Shown: positions 39,988-47,971 of the stretch, piece by piece
Numbering within the stretch: the first letter of the stretch is position 1
Layout: every line of letters starts with the position of its first letter
From: an uncultured Eubacteriales bacterium
GTDB taxonomy: Bacteria > Bacillota > Clostridia > Oscillospirales > CAG-272
Direction: 5' to 3'
Length of the DNA: 49,394 bases
Assembly: GCA_900546695.1 (NCBI GenBank)
Contig: URDX01000012.1
Coordinates: 1-49,394 of the forward strand
The notes under the pieces: model-generated
What the model saw: only the letters and a program-made list of their open reading frames with translations
Told to the model about the DNA's origin: nothing
Databases searched by the model: none
Translations under genes and position numbers: made by a program

Positions 39988-41798
39988 ACGTTCACCTCCT
40001 CGGATACATCCTCCGCTACGTAATAGTGAGACTGTTTTTTAAACATGTCCGCATAAACTCCGCCCTTCTCCATCAGCTCGCCGTGCGTCCCTTTTTCTAC
40101 AAGCTCTCCGTCCGCGAACACGGCGACGGAGTCGCAGAATTTTACGCTCGACAGTCGGTGCGAGATATAGATGGAGGTCTTTTTCCCGATTATGCTGTTA
40201 AAGCGCTCATAAAGCCCCGCCTCCGCGATGGGGTCGAGCGATGCGGTCGGCTCATCGAGAATGACGATATGCGCGTCTCTGTAATAGGCTCTTGCGCAAG
40301 CCGTCTTTTGCTCCTCTCCGCCCGAGAGTCTTACGCCGTCCTCGAAGTATATGCAGTCCATGATAGTGTCAAAGCCCTTTTTCAGCGACGGGATGCACTC
40401 GGAGAGCCCGCTTTTATTCACCGCGTCGGTAAATCGCGCCTCGTCATATCCTTCGTTCAGAACGATATTCTCGCGCACGGTCGAGGTCCAGAACAGCTGA
40501 TAATCCTGAAAAACAACCGCGAGCAGCCGTCGGTAGTCCTTTTGGGCTATCGTTCTGATGTCGATGCCGCCCACGAGTATTTTGCCCTCTGTGGGCTCGT
40601 AAAGGCGGCAGATGAGCTTAATGAACGTCGATTTGCCCGCGCCGTTATAGCCGACCACCGACAGCCGCTCCCCGCTTTTTATCCTGATGCTTATGTTTTT
40701 AAGGACATATCTGTCGGTATTCGGGTATTTGAAGGAGACGTTTACAAACTCGATATCGTATCTTCCGTTTGTCGGGTCGTCTCCCGAAACGGTCGCGGCA
40801 CCGTCCTCCTTCCGCTCGGCTATCCGCAGAAATTCCTTATAGTCATCGACATATTTCGAGAGGAGCTGCAGCTCGGGGAAGCGCCTTATAAAGTCGCCGA
40901 ACGAGCCTGTGAACGCTGTCACCGCGCCGAGAAATACCGAGAACGAACCGACGGAGATGCCGCCCGATATCGCAAGATACGAGCAGTAGCCGTATATGAC
41001 CGCCGTCTGAACAAGACCGATAAGCAGCGAGAGAAGGTCATAACCGAGCCGCCTGTCTTGATTTGCCGTGAAATTCTTTATGTATTCCGAGGTCTCCCTG
41101 TCGTATTTTTTAAGCAGCCAGCCCGACGCGCCGTTTATGCGCAGCTCCTGCCCGCCTCTTATCCCGAGCATCATGTCATAGATATACGAATAGCGCCGCG
41201 AAAAACGGGTGAGCAGCGGCTGGTATTCGTAGCCGACCTTATTGAGCCGCCCCGCGATCAGCGCGTTCAGACCGATCACCGCAAGAATTATCAGGATAAT
41301 GAGCGGATGCAGCGACGCGATTATATAGGTATACCCCGCGAGCTGCACGGCGTTTGAAATAAAGCCGAGCACCGTTCCGCCTATAAATGCCGACGGGTCG
41401 AGCCGCCCGACCGAACGCTCGGCGAGCTCTCTCACCTGACCGTTCTCGAGATTTTCGTAGCTTGTATAGAGCCATATCTTCTGGTCGTGCATCTCCGTGT
41501 TGTGCGAGCACTCGATGGATTTCAGACCCGCATATCTGTTCAGAATGACAGACAGAACATTGAAGATAATGATAACGGCGGCATACAGCGCGATGTATTT
41601 TATCGTGACGTCGGGGCGGCGCTGCCCCGCAAGCTCATCGAGAATATACTTCGGTATCAGCAGCATAACGAACGGTCTGACCGTGCCGATGATGTACTGC
41701 AGCGCTGTGACAAAATATATGCTCCCGGAAAGCTCCCATGACCTTCGGAACATAAAGCCCATGTTGCCGAAAAATCTGCTTATTTTATCTTTTTTCAT
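39984..41798 (-). CDS. ABC exporter, permease-ATPase fusion (first subunit)
   Basis: 604 residues. N-terminal membrane domain (IYFVTALQYIIGTVRPFVML, YIALYAAVIIIFNVLSVI), then ATPase with Walker A VGYNGAGKST, Q-loop VVFQDYQLFW, signature LSGGEEQK, Walker B HIVILDEPTASLDP and H-loop ISHRLSSV. The start at 41798 follows GGAGGA; the longer frame is unsupported. First gene of a two-gene operon with its own promoter. The acidic residue after Walker B is present in both subunits, so neither site looks obviously dead. Confidence 0.9.
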   Translation of the reverse strand: MKKDKISRFFGNMGFMFRRSWELSGSIYFVTALQYIIGTVRPFVMLLIPKYILDELAGQRRPDVTIKYIALYAAVIIIFNVLSVILNRYAGLKSIECSHNTEMHDQKIWLYTSYENLENGQVRELAERSVGRLDPSAFIGGTVLGFISNAVQLAGYTYIIASLHPLIILIILAVIGLNALIAGRLNKVGYEYQPLLTRFSRRYSYIYDMMLGIRGGQELRINGASGWLLKKYDRETSEYIKNFTANQDRRLGYDLLSLLIGLVQTAVIYGYCSYLAISGGISVGSFSVFLGAVTAFTGSFGDFIRRFPELQLLSKYVDDYKEFLRIAERKEDGAATVSGDDPTNGRYDIEFVNVSFKYPNTDRYVLKNISIRIKSGERLSVVGYNGAGKSTFIKLICRLYEPTEGKILVGGIDIRTIAQKDYRRLLAVVFQDYQLFWTSTVRENIVLNEGYDEARFTDAVNKSGLSECIPSLKKGFDTIMDCIYFEDGVRLSGGEEQKTACARAYYRDAHIVILDEPTASLDPIAEAGLYERFNSIIGKKTSIYISHRLSSVKFCDSVAVFADGELVEKGTHGELMEKGGVYADMFKKQSHYYVAEDVSEEVNV

Positions 41799-41898
41799 GC
41801 TTCCTCCGCTGACGTGCGTTTGTCTTTTTTGTCCGAAAAAGGTCGTTTGCGGTACGTCAAAGCTCCGAAAGGTCCGCATTGTTTTCCTTACTTCTCTG

Positions 41899-41926
41899 AT
41901 TTTACCATATATCAGATATTTGTCAA
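41899..41926 (-). promoter_or_regulatory. Promoter of the ABC exporter operon
   Basis: On the minus strand: TTGACA (41921-41926), a 16-bp spacer and TAAAAT (41899-41904). Confidence 0.75.
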
Positions 41927-42083
41927 CATAAATTTACATATCAGTCTCCCGCTTACCGCCGTTTTTGCGGCTGCGGGACGGATTCCGACGGTCACGAACC
42001 GTTTTTTTCGCCCGCACCGGCACATATCCGCTGCAGAAAATGACATGAATACACAAAATAACCGATAGTTGTACAAAAAACGG

Positions 42084-42112
42084 TTGTATTATTGCATAAC
42101 ATATGATACAAT
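42084..42112 (+). promoter_or_regulatory. Promoter of the Ltp-repeat lipoprotein
   Basis: TTGTAT (42084-42089), a 17-bp spacer and TACAAT (42107-42112), divergent from the ABC exporter promoter. Confidence 0.7.
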
Positions 42113-42209
42113 GGTATTATCAAGAAACGATAGGGTCAATGCCGACCGTCGGCGGTCCGTAAACGTGTGAAACAGACGGTGGCACCCGTGCAAAATCGGA
42201 GGAAACAGA

Positions 42210-42986
42210 ATGAAAAGAGCGTCCTTTATATTGATACTGTGCACGCTGCTCTGCCTTGCTTCGTGCGGCGGAGAGACAAACGACCCCGCCGACACGTCGG
42301 AGACCGCAGCCGTTTCCGAGACCGAGACTGCCGCTGTTTCCGAGAGCGAAACGGAGACGGGCGCGGAGAGCGAAGCCGTTCTCATGGCGGAGCCCGAGAC
42401 CGAACATGTACACGAATATTCGGGTGCATCCTGCCTTGAAGCGCCGACGTGCTCCTGCGGGGAGACGGACGGATATGCGCTCGGTCACAGCTATTCCTAC
42501 GGCAGCTGCATCCGCTGCGGCGCAGCCGACCCCGATTATAATCCCGTAACGGAGGAGCAGCGGTATGCTCTCGAAAGGCTGAGCGTCCGTATTGCCGAGA
42601 TGCCGTACTCATATGATATGATAACGGATGTGCTCATGAACGAGGGTATTGCATATGACGACTGCATCTATGCCGCCGATCATTGCGGTAAGGATTGGAA
42701 CGCTCAGGCGCTCGAGATGGGTAAGATTATGGGTCCGGGTCATTCGTACAGCGGTATGTATGAGCTTTTGCGGACGCAGCTGAAATTTACCGATGAGCAG
42801 GCGCGCTATGCGGTCGACAACTGCGGCTTTGACTGGATGGAGCAGGCGGTAAAGGGCGCTGAGAACATGGATGTTTATTATAAGATGAGCGGCGGCATGT
42901 CGAGAGATTTAATGATAAAGGCGCTCGAAAAAGAGGGCTTTACTCACGAACAGGCTGTTCACGCCGCGGACGTGCTGAAGCGATAA
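42210..42986 (+). CDS. Lipoprotein with Ltp (superinfection-immunity type) repeats
   Basis: 258 residues. Signal peptide with lipobox LASC (lipidated C19). A Thr/Glu/Ala/Ser-rich linker follows (22-65), then a Cys/His-rich module (HEYSGASCLEAPTCSCGET, CIRCGAADPDY). Three repeats resemble the Ltp domain of host-cell surface lipoproteins: YDMITDVLMNEGIAYDDCIY with DWNAQALEMG, YELLRTQLKFTDEQARYAVD with DWMEQAV, and RDLMIKALEKEGFTHEQAVH. Ltp of a Streptococcus prophage blocks phage DNA injection; many homologues have no known role. RBS GGAGG. Own promoter and terminator. Confidence 0.8.
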   Translation: MKRASFILILCTLLCLASCGGETNDPADTSETAAVSETETAAVSESETETGAESEAVLMAEPETEHVHEYSGASCLEAPTCSCGETDGYALGHSYSYGSCIRCGAADPDYNPVTEEQRYALERLSVRIAEMPYSYDMITDVLMNEGIAYDDCIYAADHCGKDWNAQALEMGKIMGPGHSYSGMYELLRTQLKFTDEQARYAVDNCGFDWMEQAVKGAENMDVYYKMSGGMSRDLMIKALEKEGFTHEQAVHAADVLKR

Positions 42987-42989
42987 TAC

Positions 42990-43028
42990 ATGCCCCGGGT
43001 CGGAGGTATATCCCGACCCGGGGAGGAT
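42990..43028 (+). terminator. Hairpin terminator after the lipoprotein
   Basis: CCCCGGGTCGG and CCGACCCGGGG arms around a short loop (about 42993-43024), followed by AGGATTTTTC. Confidence 0.7.
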
Positions 43029-43154
43029 TTTTCGGGGAGTAATTTTCAGGAAGAAATTTTCAGGGGAATTTTCTGAGGATGATTTTTCGGAAGAATTTCG
43101 GAGGTTTTTTCGGGGGTGAAATTCCGAAAGAAATTTTTTGGAGATTTTCTGTAA
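43022..43154 (+). repeat. Irregular short-period repeat
   Basis: About ten units of 11-16 nt around the word (A)TTTTC(A/G)GG(G/A)AGAA, between the lipoprotein terminator and the rplJ promoter. No gene. Confidence 0.75.
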
Positions 43155-43161
43155 AAAAGTC

Positions 43162-43190
43162 TTGACACGCATGCGCGGCATGTGTATAAT
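43162..43190 (+). promoter_or_regulatory. Promoter of rplJ-rplL
   Basis: TTGACA (43162-43167), a 17-bp spacer and TATAAT (43185-43190), perfect consensus boxes. Confidence 0.92.
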
Positions 43191-43194
43191 AGTA

Positions 43195-43345
43195 TGGCAG
43201 TCCAAAGACAGCAGGTTGTCGGCTCCGCCGATGCAAAGCATTCCTGCCGAGGATAATGAATACAGACAGCGTCGGTATCCCCGCGCTTTATGTCCGAATT
43301 ATTCTGCGCCGCGTCTTTGACGGGGTGTTTTTTTTCGTTATTGGG
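43195..43345 (+). promoter_or_regulatory. Ribosomal protein L10 leader
   Basis: 5' UTR resembling the autoregulatory L10 leader: AGACAGCAGG (about 43206) pairs with CCTGCCGAGGAT (about 43244), the kink-turn-like segment bound by L10(L12)4, followed by a terminator-like stem (CCCCG ... CGGGG, about 43279-43325) and a run of eight T's. Excess L10 would be expected to favour termination. Confidence 0.8.
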
Positions 43346-43374
43346 CTAATATTTCAAATGGAGGTATAGTTCAA

Positions 43375-43947
43375 ATGCCAAGTGCAAAGATCTTAGCACA
43401 GAAGCAGGCAGACCTCGGTGCTCTCGTAGAGAAGATCAAGGGCGCTCAGTCGGGCGTACTTGTCGACTACACCGGAATTACCGTTGAGCAGGATACAAAG
43501 CTCCGCGCTTCGTTCCGTACATCCGGCGTTGACTACAAGGTCTACAAGAACACCATGACTTCTCGCGCATGCGGTGAGGTCGGCTACGCTGAAATGAAGG
43601 AGCTTCTCAACGGAATGACCGCCTTCGCTCTCAGCTCTGAGGATCCGATCGCTCCTGCAAGAATCGCAAAGAAGTTTGCCGACGATATCGAGACATTCGA
43701 TATCAAGGGCGGATTCCTTGACGGCAGAGTCCTTTCTCGTGACGAAGTTCTCGAGCTCGCTGACATCCCGTCGAAGGAGACCCTTATCGCAAAGCTTCTC
43801 GGAAGCATCCGTTCGCCCCTTTACAACCTTGCATACGCACTGCAGGCTGTTGTCGACAAGGACGGCGAGGCAGCTCCCGCAGAGGAAGCAGCTCCCGCAG
43901 AGGAGGCAGCTCCTGCCGAGGCGGCAGAGGCACCCGCAGCCGAGTAA
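43375..43947 (+). CDS. rplJ: 50S ribosomal protein L10
   Basis: Base of the ribosomal stalk that carries L7/L12. 190 residues: N-terminal MPSAKILAQKQADLGALVEK, YTGITVEQDTKLRASFR, YKVYKNTMTSRA, and LGSIRSPLYNLAYALQAVVD. The last 25 residues are a low-complexity tail of repeated AAPAEE, encoded by three near-identical 18-bp units (about 43870-43925). RBS GGAGG. Codon usage is that of a highly expressed gene. Confidence 0.97.
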   Translation: MPSAKILAQKQADLGALVEKIKGAQSGVLVDYTGITVEQDTKLRASFRTSGVDYKVYKNTMTSRACGEVGYAEMKELLNGMTAFALSSEDPIAPARIAKKFADDIETFDIKGGFLDGRVLSRDEVLELADIPSKETLIAKLLGSIRSPLYNLAYALQAVVDKDGEAAPAEEAAPAEEAAPAEAAEAPAAE

Positions 43948-44028
43948 TTTTCTCGGAACGCAGTCGAGTGTTACCGCTCGGCACAAATTTAATCTAAAAA
44001 ATCAGAATTATTACGGAGGATTTTTAAA

Positions 44029-44406
44029 ATGGCTACAGAGAAGACCACACAGATCCTTGACGCTATCAAGGAGCTTACCATTATCGAGCTTGCTGACCTC
44101 GTAAAGGCAGTTGAGGAAGAGTTCGGCGTATCCGCTGCTGCTCCCGTTGCAGTTGCAGGCGCTGCTGCTGCAGGCGCTCCCGCAGCTGAGGAGAAGACCG
44201 AGTTTGACGTTGTTCTTAAGTCTTTCGGCGCTAAGAAGCTCGACGTTATCAAGGCTGTTCGTGAGATCACCGGCCTCGGCCTTAAGGAGGCTAAGGACCT
44301 CGTTGAGGGCGCTCCTAAGAATGTCAAGGAGGGCGCTTCCAAGGAGGACGCTGAGGAGATCAAGAAGAAGCTCGAAGAGGCTGGCGCTGAGGTTGAGCTT
44401 AAGTAA
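44029..44406 (+). CDS. rplL: 50S ribosomal protein L7/L12
   Basis: Multicopy stalk protein that recruits translation factors. 125 residues: N-terminal dimerisation domain (ILDAIKELTIIELADLVKAV), an Ala-rich hinge (AAAPVAVAGAAAAGAPAAEE), and the C-terminal domain EFDVVLKSFGAKKLDVIKAV, LGLKEAKDLVEGAPKNVKEG. RBS GGAGG. Follows rplJ with the conserved order. Confidence 0.98.
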   Translation: MATEKTTQILDAIKELTIIELADLVKAVEEEFGVSAAAPVAVAGAAAAGAPAAEEKTEFDVVLKSFGAKKLDVIKAVREITGLGLKEAKDLVEGAPKNVKEGASKEDAEEIKKKLEEAGAEVELK

Positions 44407-44495
44407 TTTAAGCCCAAGATTCAGCTCATGTGCATCGACGGACTCTTTGCGCCGCGCAGGCGCGTGAGTCGGCTTGATTATATGTGAGTTCTCGG

Positions 44496-44530
44496 GGCTG
44501 CCGCAGTTTTGCGGCAGCTCTTTTTTTGTT
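44496..44530 (+). terminator. Intrinsic terminator of rplJ-rplL
   Basis: GGCTGCCGCA / GCGGCAGC(T) stem around GTTTT, followed by TCTTTTTTTG. Confidence 0.88.
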
Positions 44531-44721
44531 TTTTGCTTGCCACAGACCGCCGCTGTCCCCGTGCTGCCGCAATTTTTGCGTCACCGTCAGCCTGCTCCGA
44601 CGTGATTTCCGCACGCCGCGAGTGAAGAGCGTCGGCATGCCGTGACAAATGCTCGGCGGGACACGCGGAGTTTTCAATGATAATAAGTAACACTTTTTGC
44701 TGCGGTGCGCACAAAAAACTC

Positions 44722-44750
44722 TTGACAAGCGCCTCTTTATGTATTACAAT
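44722..44750 (+). promoter_or_regulatory. Promoter upstream of rny / short structured transcript
   Basis: TTGACA (44722-44727), a 17-bp spacer and TACAAT (44745-44750), 550 bp upstream of rny. Confidence 0.8.
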
Positions 44751-44756
44751 GTAATA

Positions 44757-44830
44757 AGATATGATGCCGGTGGGCAATGATCCGAAGTATCGGGTCGCCA
44801 CGGTTGATTTTTATATAGATTTTTTATATG
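44757..44830 (+). ncRNA. Candidate short structured RNA or attenuated leader
   Basis: Directly after the promoter: a hairpin at 44767-44803 with GATCCGA (44779-44785) / TCGGGTC (44790-44796), one T-G pair and loop AGTA, plus a lower stem GTGG/CCAC with an internal GCAAT bulge, then TTGATTTTTATATAGATTTTTT. This is consistent with a transcript of roughly 60-70 nt that ends here, or with a conditional terminator for rny. No Rfam class is recognised. Confidence 0.4.
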
Positions 44831-45300
44831 ATTTTTACCGATAATATATAGCTGCCTCCGATGAGCGGCGGCGTTATACCTATGTATGTGCGCGCTGCGG
44901 CGGCGTTTTGTCCGCGCGGATGCCGCATATGTACCCCGCGCGGCGGTCTGCCGACCGACGGGGAGGTATATGCTCTTGCTCCGTGTCGGAGTATGCCGGA
45001 GTTCTATAATCATCTATATTTGCATCTGCCGCCGTCCGCGGTGCGGAAGCCATCGTCATATCTTGGCGTGACTTTTGCACGGCGGTTTTTGTTTTTCTGC
45101 CGAAAAAAAGAGCGCATCCGAGGCGGCACTAAAGGCTGTCTGCGGTGCGGCTTGATTTCGTCTGCATACCGCCGCGTGAATGCTGCGAGCTGCCCGCAGA
45201 GGACGGACAGAAACCGATATTCGCGGGGCTGCAGCCTTGCGAAGCTCAAAAATTTTGAAAATTTACCTTGAAACCATCAAACCATAGGGAGGTGTTACGG
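44831..45300. other. Long gene-free stretch before rny
   Basis: About 470 bp with no credible gene; a 136-codon frame here lacks a ribosome site and any motif. If transcription reads through, it would be an unusually long rny leader. The rny ribosome-binding site GGGAGGTG is at its end. Confidence 0.5.
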
Positions 45301-46854
45301 ATGGACATTATGTCGCTTATCATCGGCATTGTCGTTGGACTTGTCGTAGGCGGTGTTGTCGGATACCTTGTCGGCAACGCACAGCGAAAGAAGAAGGACA
45401 GCAACGAGATCGGCACTGCCGAACAGCAGGCAAAGAAGATAATCGAGGACGGCATCAAGGCAGCCGAGACCAAGAAAAAGGAGCTGCTGCTTGAGGCAAA
45501 GGAGGAGATTATCCGCGCGAAGAACGACAGCGAGCGCGAGATGAAGGACCGCAGAAACGAGCTCTCGGGGCTCGAGAAGCGCCTTATCTCCAAGGAGGAA
45601 TCGCTCGACCGCAAGATAGAAAACATCGAGCACAGAACCGAAACGCTCAACCGCAAGATAAAGGAAAACGAGCGGCTGCGCGAGGAGATCGAGGAGATGA
45701 GACAGTCCGAGATCACAAAGCTCGAGGAGGTCGCGGGACTTACCGCAGAGCAGGCTAAGGAAGAAATGCTCGAAAAGCTCGAGGGCGAGATCCGTCACGA
45801 GACGGCTATGCGCGTTATCGAGATAGAGAGCGAGATGCGCGAGAACGCGGATCAGAAGGCGAAGGAGATAGTTTCGCTTGCTATCCAGCGCTGCGCGGCC
45901 GATTACTCCTCCGAGATAACCGTATCGGTCGTTCCGCTGCCCAGCGACGATATGAAGGGTAGGATCATAGGCAGAGAGGGTAGAAATATCCGCACGATAG
46001 AGACGCTGACAGGCGTTGACCTTATCATAGACGATACCCCCGAGGCAATAACGCTCTCGAGCTTCGACCCCGTCCGCCGTGAGGTGGCGCGGCTGTCGCT
46101 CGAAAAGCTGATAAACGACGGTCGTATCCATCCCTCGCGCATCGAGGAGATGGTCGAAAAGTCCAAGCGCGAGGTCGAGAATTCTATCAAGCAGGCGGGC
46201 GAAAAGGCTGTATTTGAGGTCGGCATTCACGGACTCAGCGGCGAGCTCGTCCGCATGCTCGGCCGCCTGAAATACCGTACAAGCTACGGTCAGAATGTTC
46301 TTGTACATTCCATCGAGGTCGCGCATCTCTCGGGCATCATAGCCGATGAGCTCGGTGTCGACAGCACGCTCGCAAAGCGCGCGGGACTGCTGCACGATAT
46401 CGGTAAGGCGATGACGCAGGAGGTCGAGGGCTCGCATGTTCAGCTCGGCGTCGACATCGCAAAGAAGTACAAGGAAAATAAGGATGTTATCCATGCCATC
46501 GAGGCACATCACGGCGATACCGAGCCGAGAACCATCATTGCAATGATAGTTCAGGCGGCGGATGCTATCTCGGCGGCACGTCCGGGCGCGCGCAGAGAGG
46601 ATCTCGATAACTACATCAAGCGTCTTAAAAAGCTCGAGGAGATTTCGGAGAGCTTCGACGGCGTTGAGAAGGCTTACGCCATTCAGGCGGGCAGAGAGGT
46701 CCGCATCATGGTTCGCCCCGAGGATGTCAGCGACGAGCAGATGGTGCTTGTTGCGCGCGATATCGTAAAGAAGATCGAGTCGGAGCTTGAGTATCCCGGT
46801 CAGATTAAGATTAATGTTATCCGTGAAAGCAGAGCAATAGACTATGCCAAATAA
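45301..46854 (+). CDS. rny: Ribonuclease Y
   Basis: Membrane-anchored endoribonuclease that starts mRNA decay in Firmicutes. 517 residues: N-terminal membrane helix (MSLIIGIVVGLVVGGVVGYLVG), a long coiled coil (about 45-200, Lys/Glu-rich), a KH domain (DDMKGRIIGREGRNIRTIET), and an HD phosphohydrolase domain (GLLHDIGKAMTQEVEGSH, EAHHGDTE). Start at 45301 after GGGAGGTG. Followed by ymdB, the usual order. Confidence 0.97.
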   Translation: MDIMSLIIGIVVGLVVGGVVGYLVGNAQRKKKDSNEIGTAEQQAKKIIEDGIKAAETKKKELLLEAKEEIIRAKNDSEREMKDRRNELSGLEKRLISKEESLDRKIENIEHRTETLNRKIKENERLREEIEEMRQSEITKLEEVAGLTAEQAKEEMLEKLEGEIRHETAMRVIEIESEMRENADQKAKEIVSLAIQRCAADYSSEITVSVVPLPSDDMKGRIIGREGRNIRTIETLTGVDLIIDDTPEAITLSSFDPVRREVARLSLEKLINDGRIHPSRIEEMVEKSKREVENSIKQAGEKAVFEVGIHGLSGELVRMLGRLKYRTSYGQNVLVHSIEVAHLSGIIADELGVDSTLAKRAGLLHDIGKAMTQEVEGSHVQLGVDIAKKYKENKDVIHAIEAHHGDTEPRTIIAMIVQAADAISAARPGARREDLDNYIKRLKKLEEISESFDGVEKAYAIQAGREVRIMVRPEDVSDEQMVLVARDIVKKIESELEYPGQIKINVIRESRAIDYAK

Positions 46855-46867
46855 TGCAACGATTTGA

Positions 46868-46975
46868 ACACCTCCGCGTTTAGCGGAGGTCTTGAATCCG
46901 CCCCTTTTTACAATACACTTTGAAGAGAATCCCCTGAGGGGCGTGTGCTGTGAAAAGGGGCTTGATTTTTCGAGG
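46868..46975 (+). terminator. Terminator region after rny
   Basis: A small ACCTCCGC-gttta-GCGGAGGT hairpin (46870-46890), then a longer one with CCCCTTTT / AAAAGGGG arms (about 46901-46960) and inner ACAC/GTGT pairs, followed by CTTGATTTTT. Confidence 0.7.
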
Positions 46976-47108
46976 GCGGCAGACGTAATTTGCAAGATGA
47001 AATGCGGCTTTCGGTGTGCATGCGAAATGCGCCTCTTAGTTTATGTATGCGGCGTGTGCTGCACGGCACCTATGCAGTGATTTGACTGACGGGACGGAGA
47101 ACGGTCAT

Positions 47109-47894
47109 ATGAAAAACGGAACTATGAGAATACTTGCGCTCGGCGATGTCGTCGGTCCTGCGGGGGTGCGCGCGCTCGAAGAGCGGCTGCGCCGCTTTCG
47201 GAGTGAGTACGGCATCGACCTTGCGATCGTGAACGGCGAAAACTCCGCACCGCGCAACGGCATCGACCCCGAATCTGCGCAGCGGATACTGTCCGCCGGG
47301 GCGGACGTTATCACTACGGGCAATCACGTCTGGCGGCAAAAGTCGATGCACGACTGGCTCGACAGCGGCAACCCCATCACCCGTCCCGCGAATTTTCCGC
47401 CGTCTGCGCCGGGCAGCGGCTCGGTCATGGTAGAGGCGGAGGGGTATCGGATACTCGTCATAAATGTGCTCGGGGTGATATATCTCGACCCGCTCGAGAA
47501 TCCGTTTGTCTGTGTCGACCGCGTGCTCGCGCGCAACGAGGGACGGTATGACTTTGCCGTGCTCGATATCCATGCCGAGGCGACCTCGGAAAAGATAGCG
47601 CTCGGTAGGTATTTCGACGGTCGGATATCGGTGATATACGGCACGCACACGCATGTTCAGACCGCCGACGCGCAGCTGCTGCCGCGCGGCTCGGGCTACA
47701 TGACCGACCTCGGAATGTGCGGTCCGGACGACTCGGTGCTCGGCGTGCGTACCGACATAATCATCGAAAAGCTGCGCACATCGCTGCCGGCCCGCTTTGA
47801 GTTTGCGGAGGGGCATGTGACGCTGCACGGCGCTGTTTTCGACATCAATACCGACACCTCGCGCGTGACGCGCGTCGAACGGGTGGTGTTCTGA
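47109..47894 (+). CDS. ymdB: YmdB-type metallophosphoesterase (2',3'-cyclic nucleotide phosphodiesterase)
   Basis: 261 residues of the TIGR00282 calcineurin-like family. Metal ligands: ILALGDVVG (D), VNGENSA (E/N), TTGNHVWR (N/H), LDIHAEATSEK (H), and YGTHTHVQTAD (H-x-H). In Bacillus YmdB influences biofilm and RNA turnover and sits next to rny, as here. ATG 47109 is preferred; ATG 47124 (MRILALGD) is an alternative because the ribosome site is weak. Confidence 0.92.
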   Translation: MKNGTMRILALGDVVGPAGVRALEERLRRFRSEYGIDLAIVNGENSAPRNGIDPESAQRILSAGADVITTGNHVWRQKSMHDWLDSGNPITRPANFPPSAPGSGSVMVEAEGYRILVINVLGVIYLDPLENPFVCVDRVLARNEGRYDFAVLDIHAEATSEKIALGRYFDGRISVIYGTHTHVQTADAQLLPRGSGYMTDLGMCGPDDSVLGVRTDIIIEKLRTSLPARFEFAEGHVTLHGAVFDINTDTSRVTRVERVVF

Positions 47895-47971
47895 CGGCGT
47901 ACGGATGTCGAATTATATCATATTTATCAGATTTTGATTGAGAGGGCAGCGGACAGTGCTGCGGCATTATT

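Noticed and set aside
44757..44830. Known riboswitch (c-di-GMP or fluoride type) before rny
   Set aside because: The GGGCAA word is suggestive, but the second helix and conserved joining sequences of those classes are missing.
44861..45271. A 136-codon frame in the gap before rny
   Set aside because: No Shine-Dalgarno sequence, no family resemblance, and a Cys/Arg composition typical of spurious frames.
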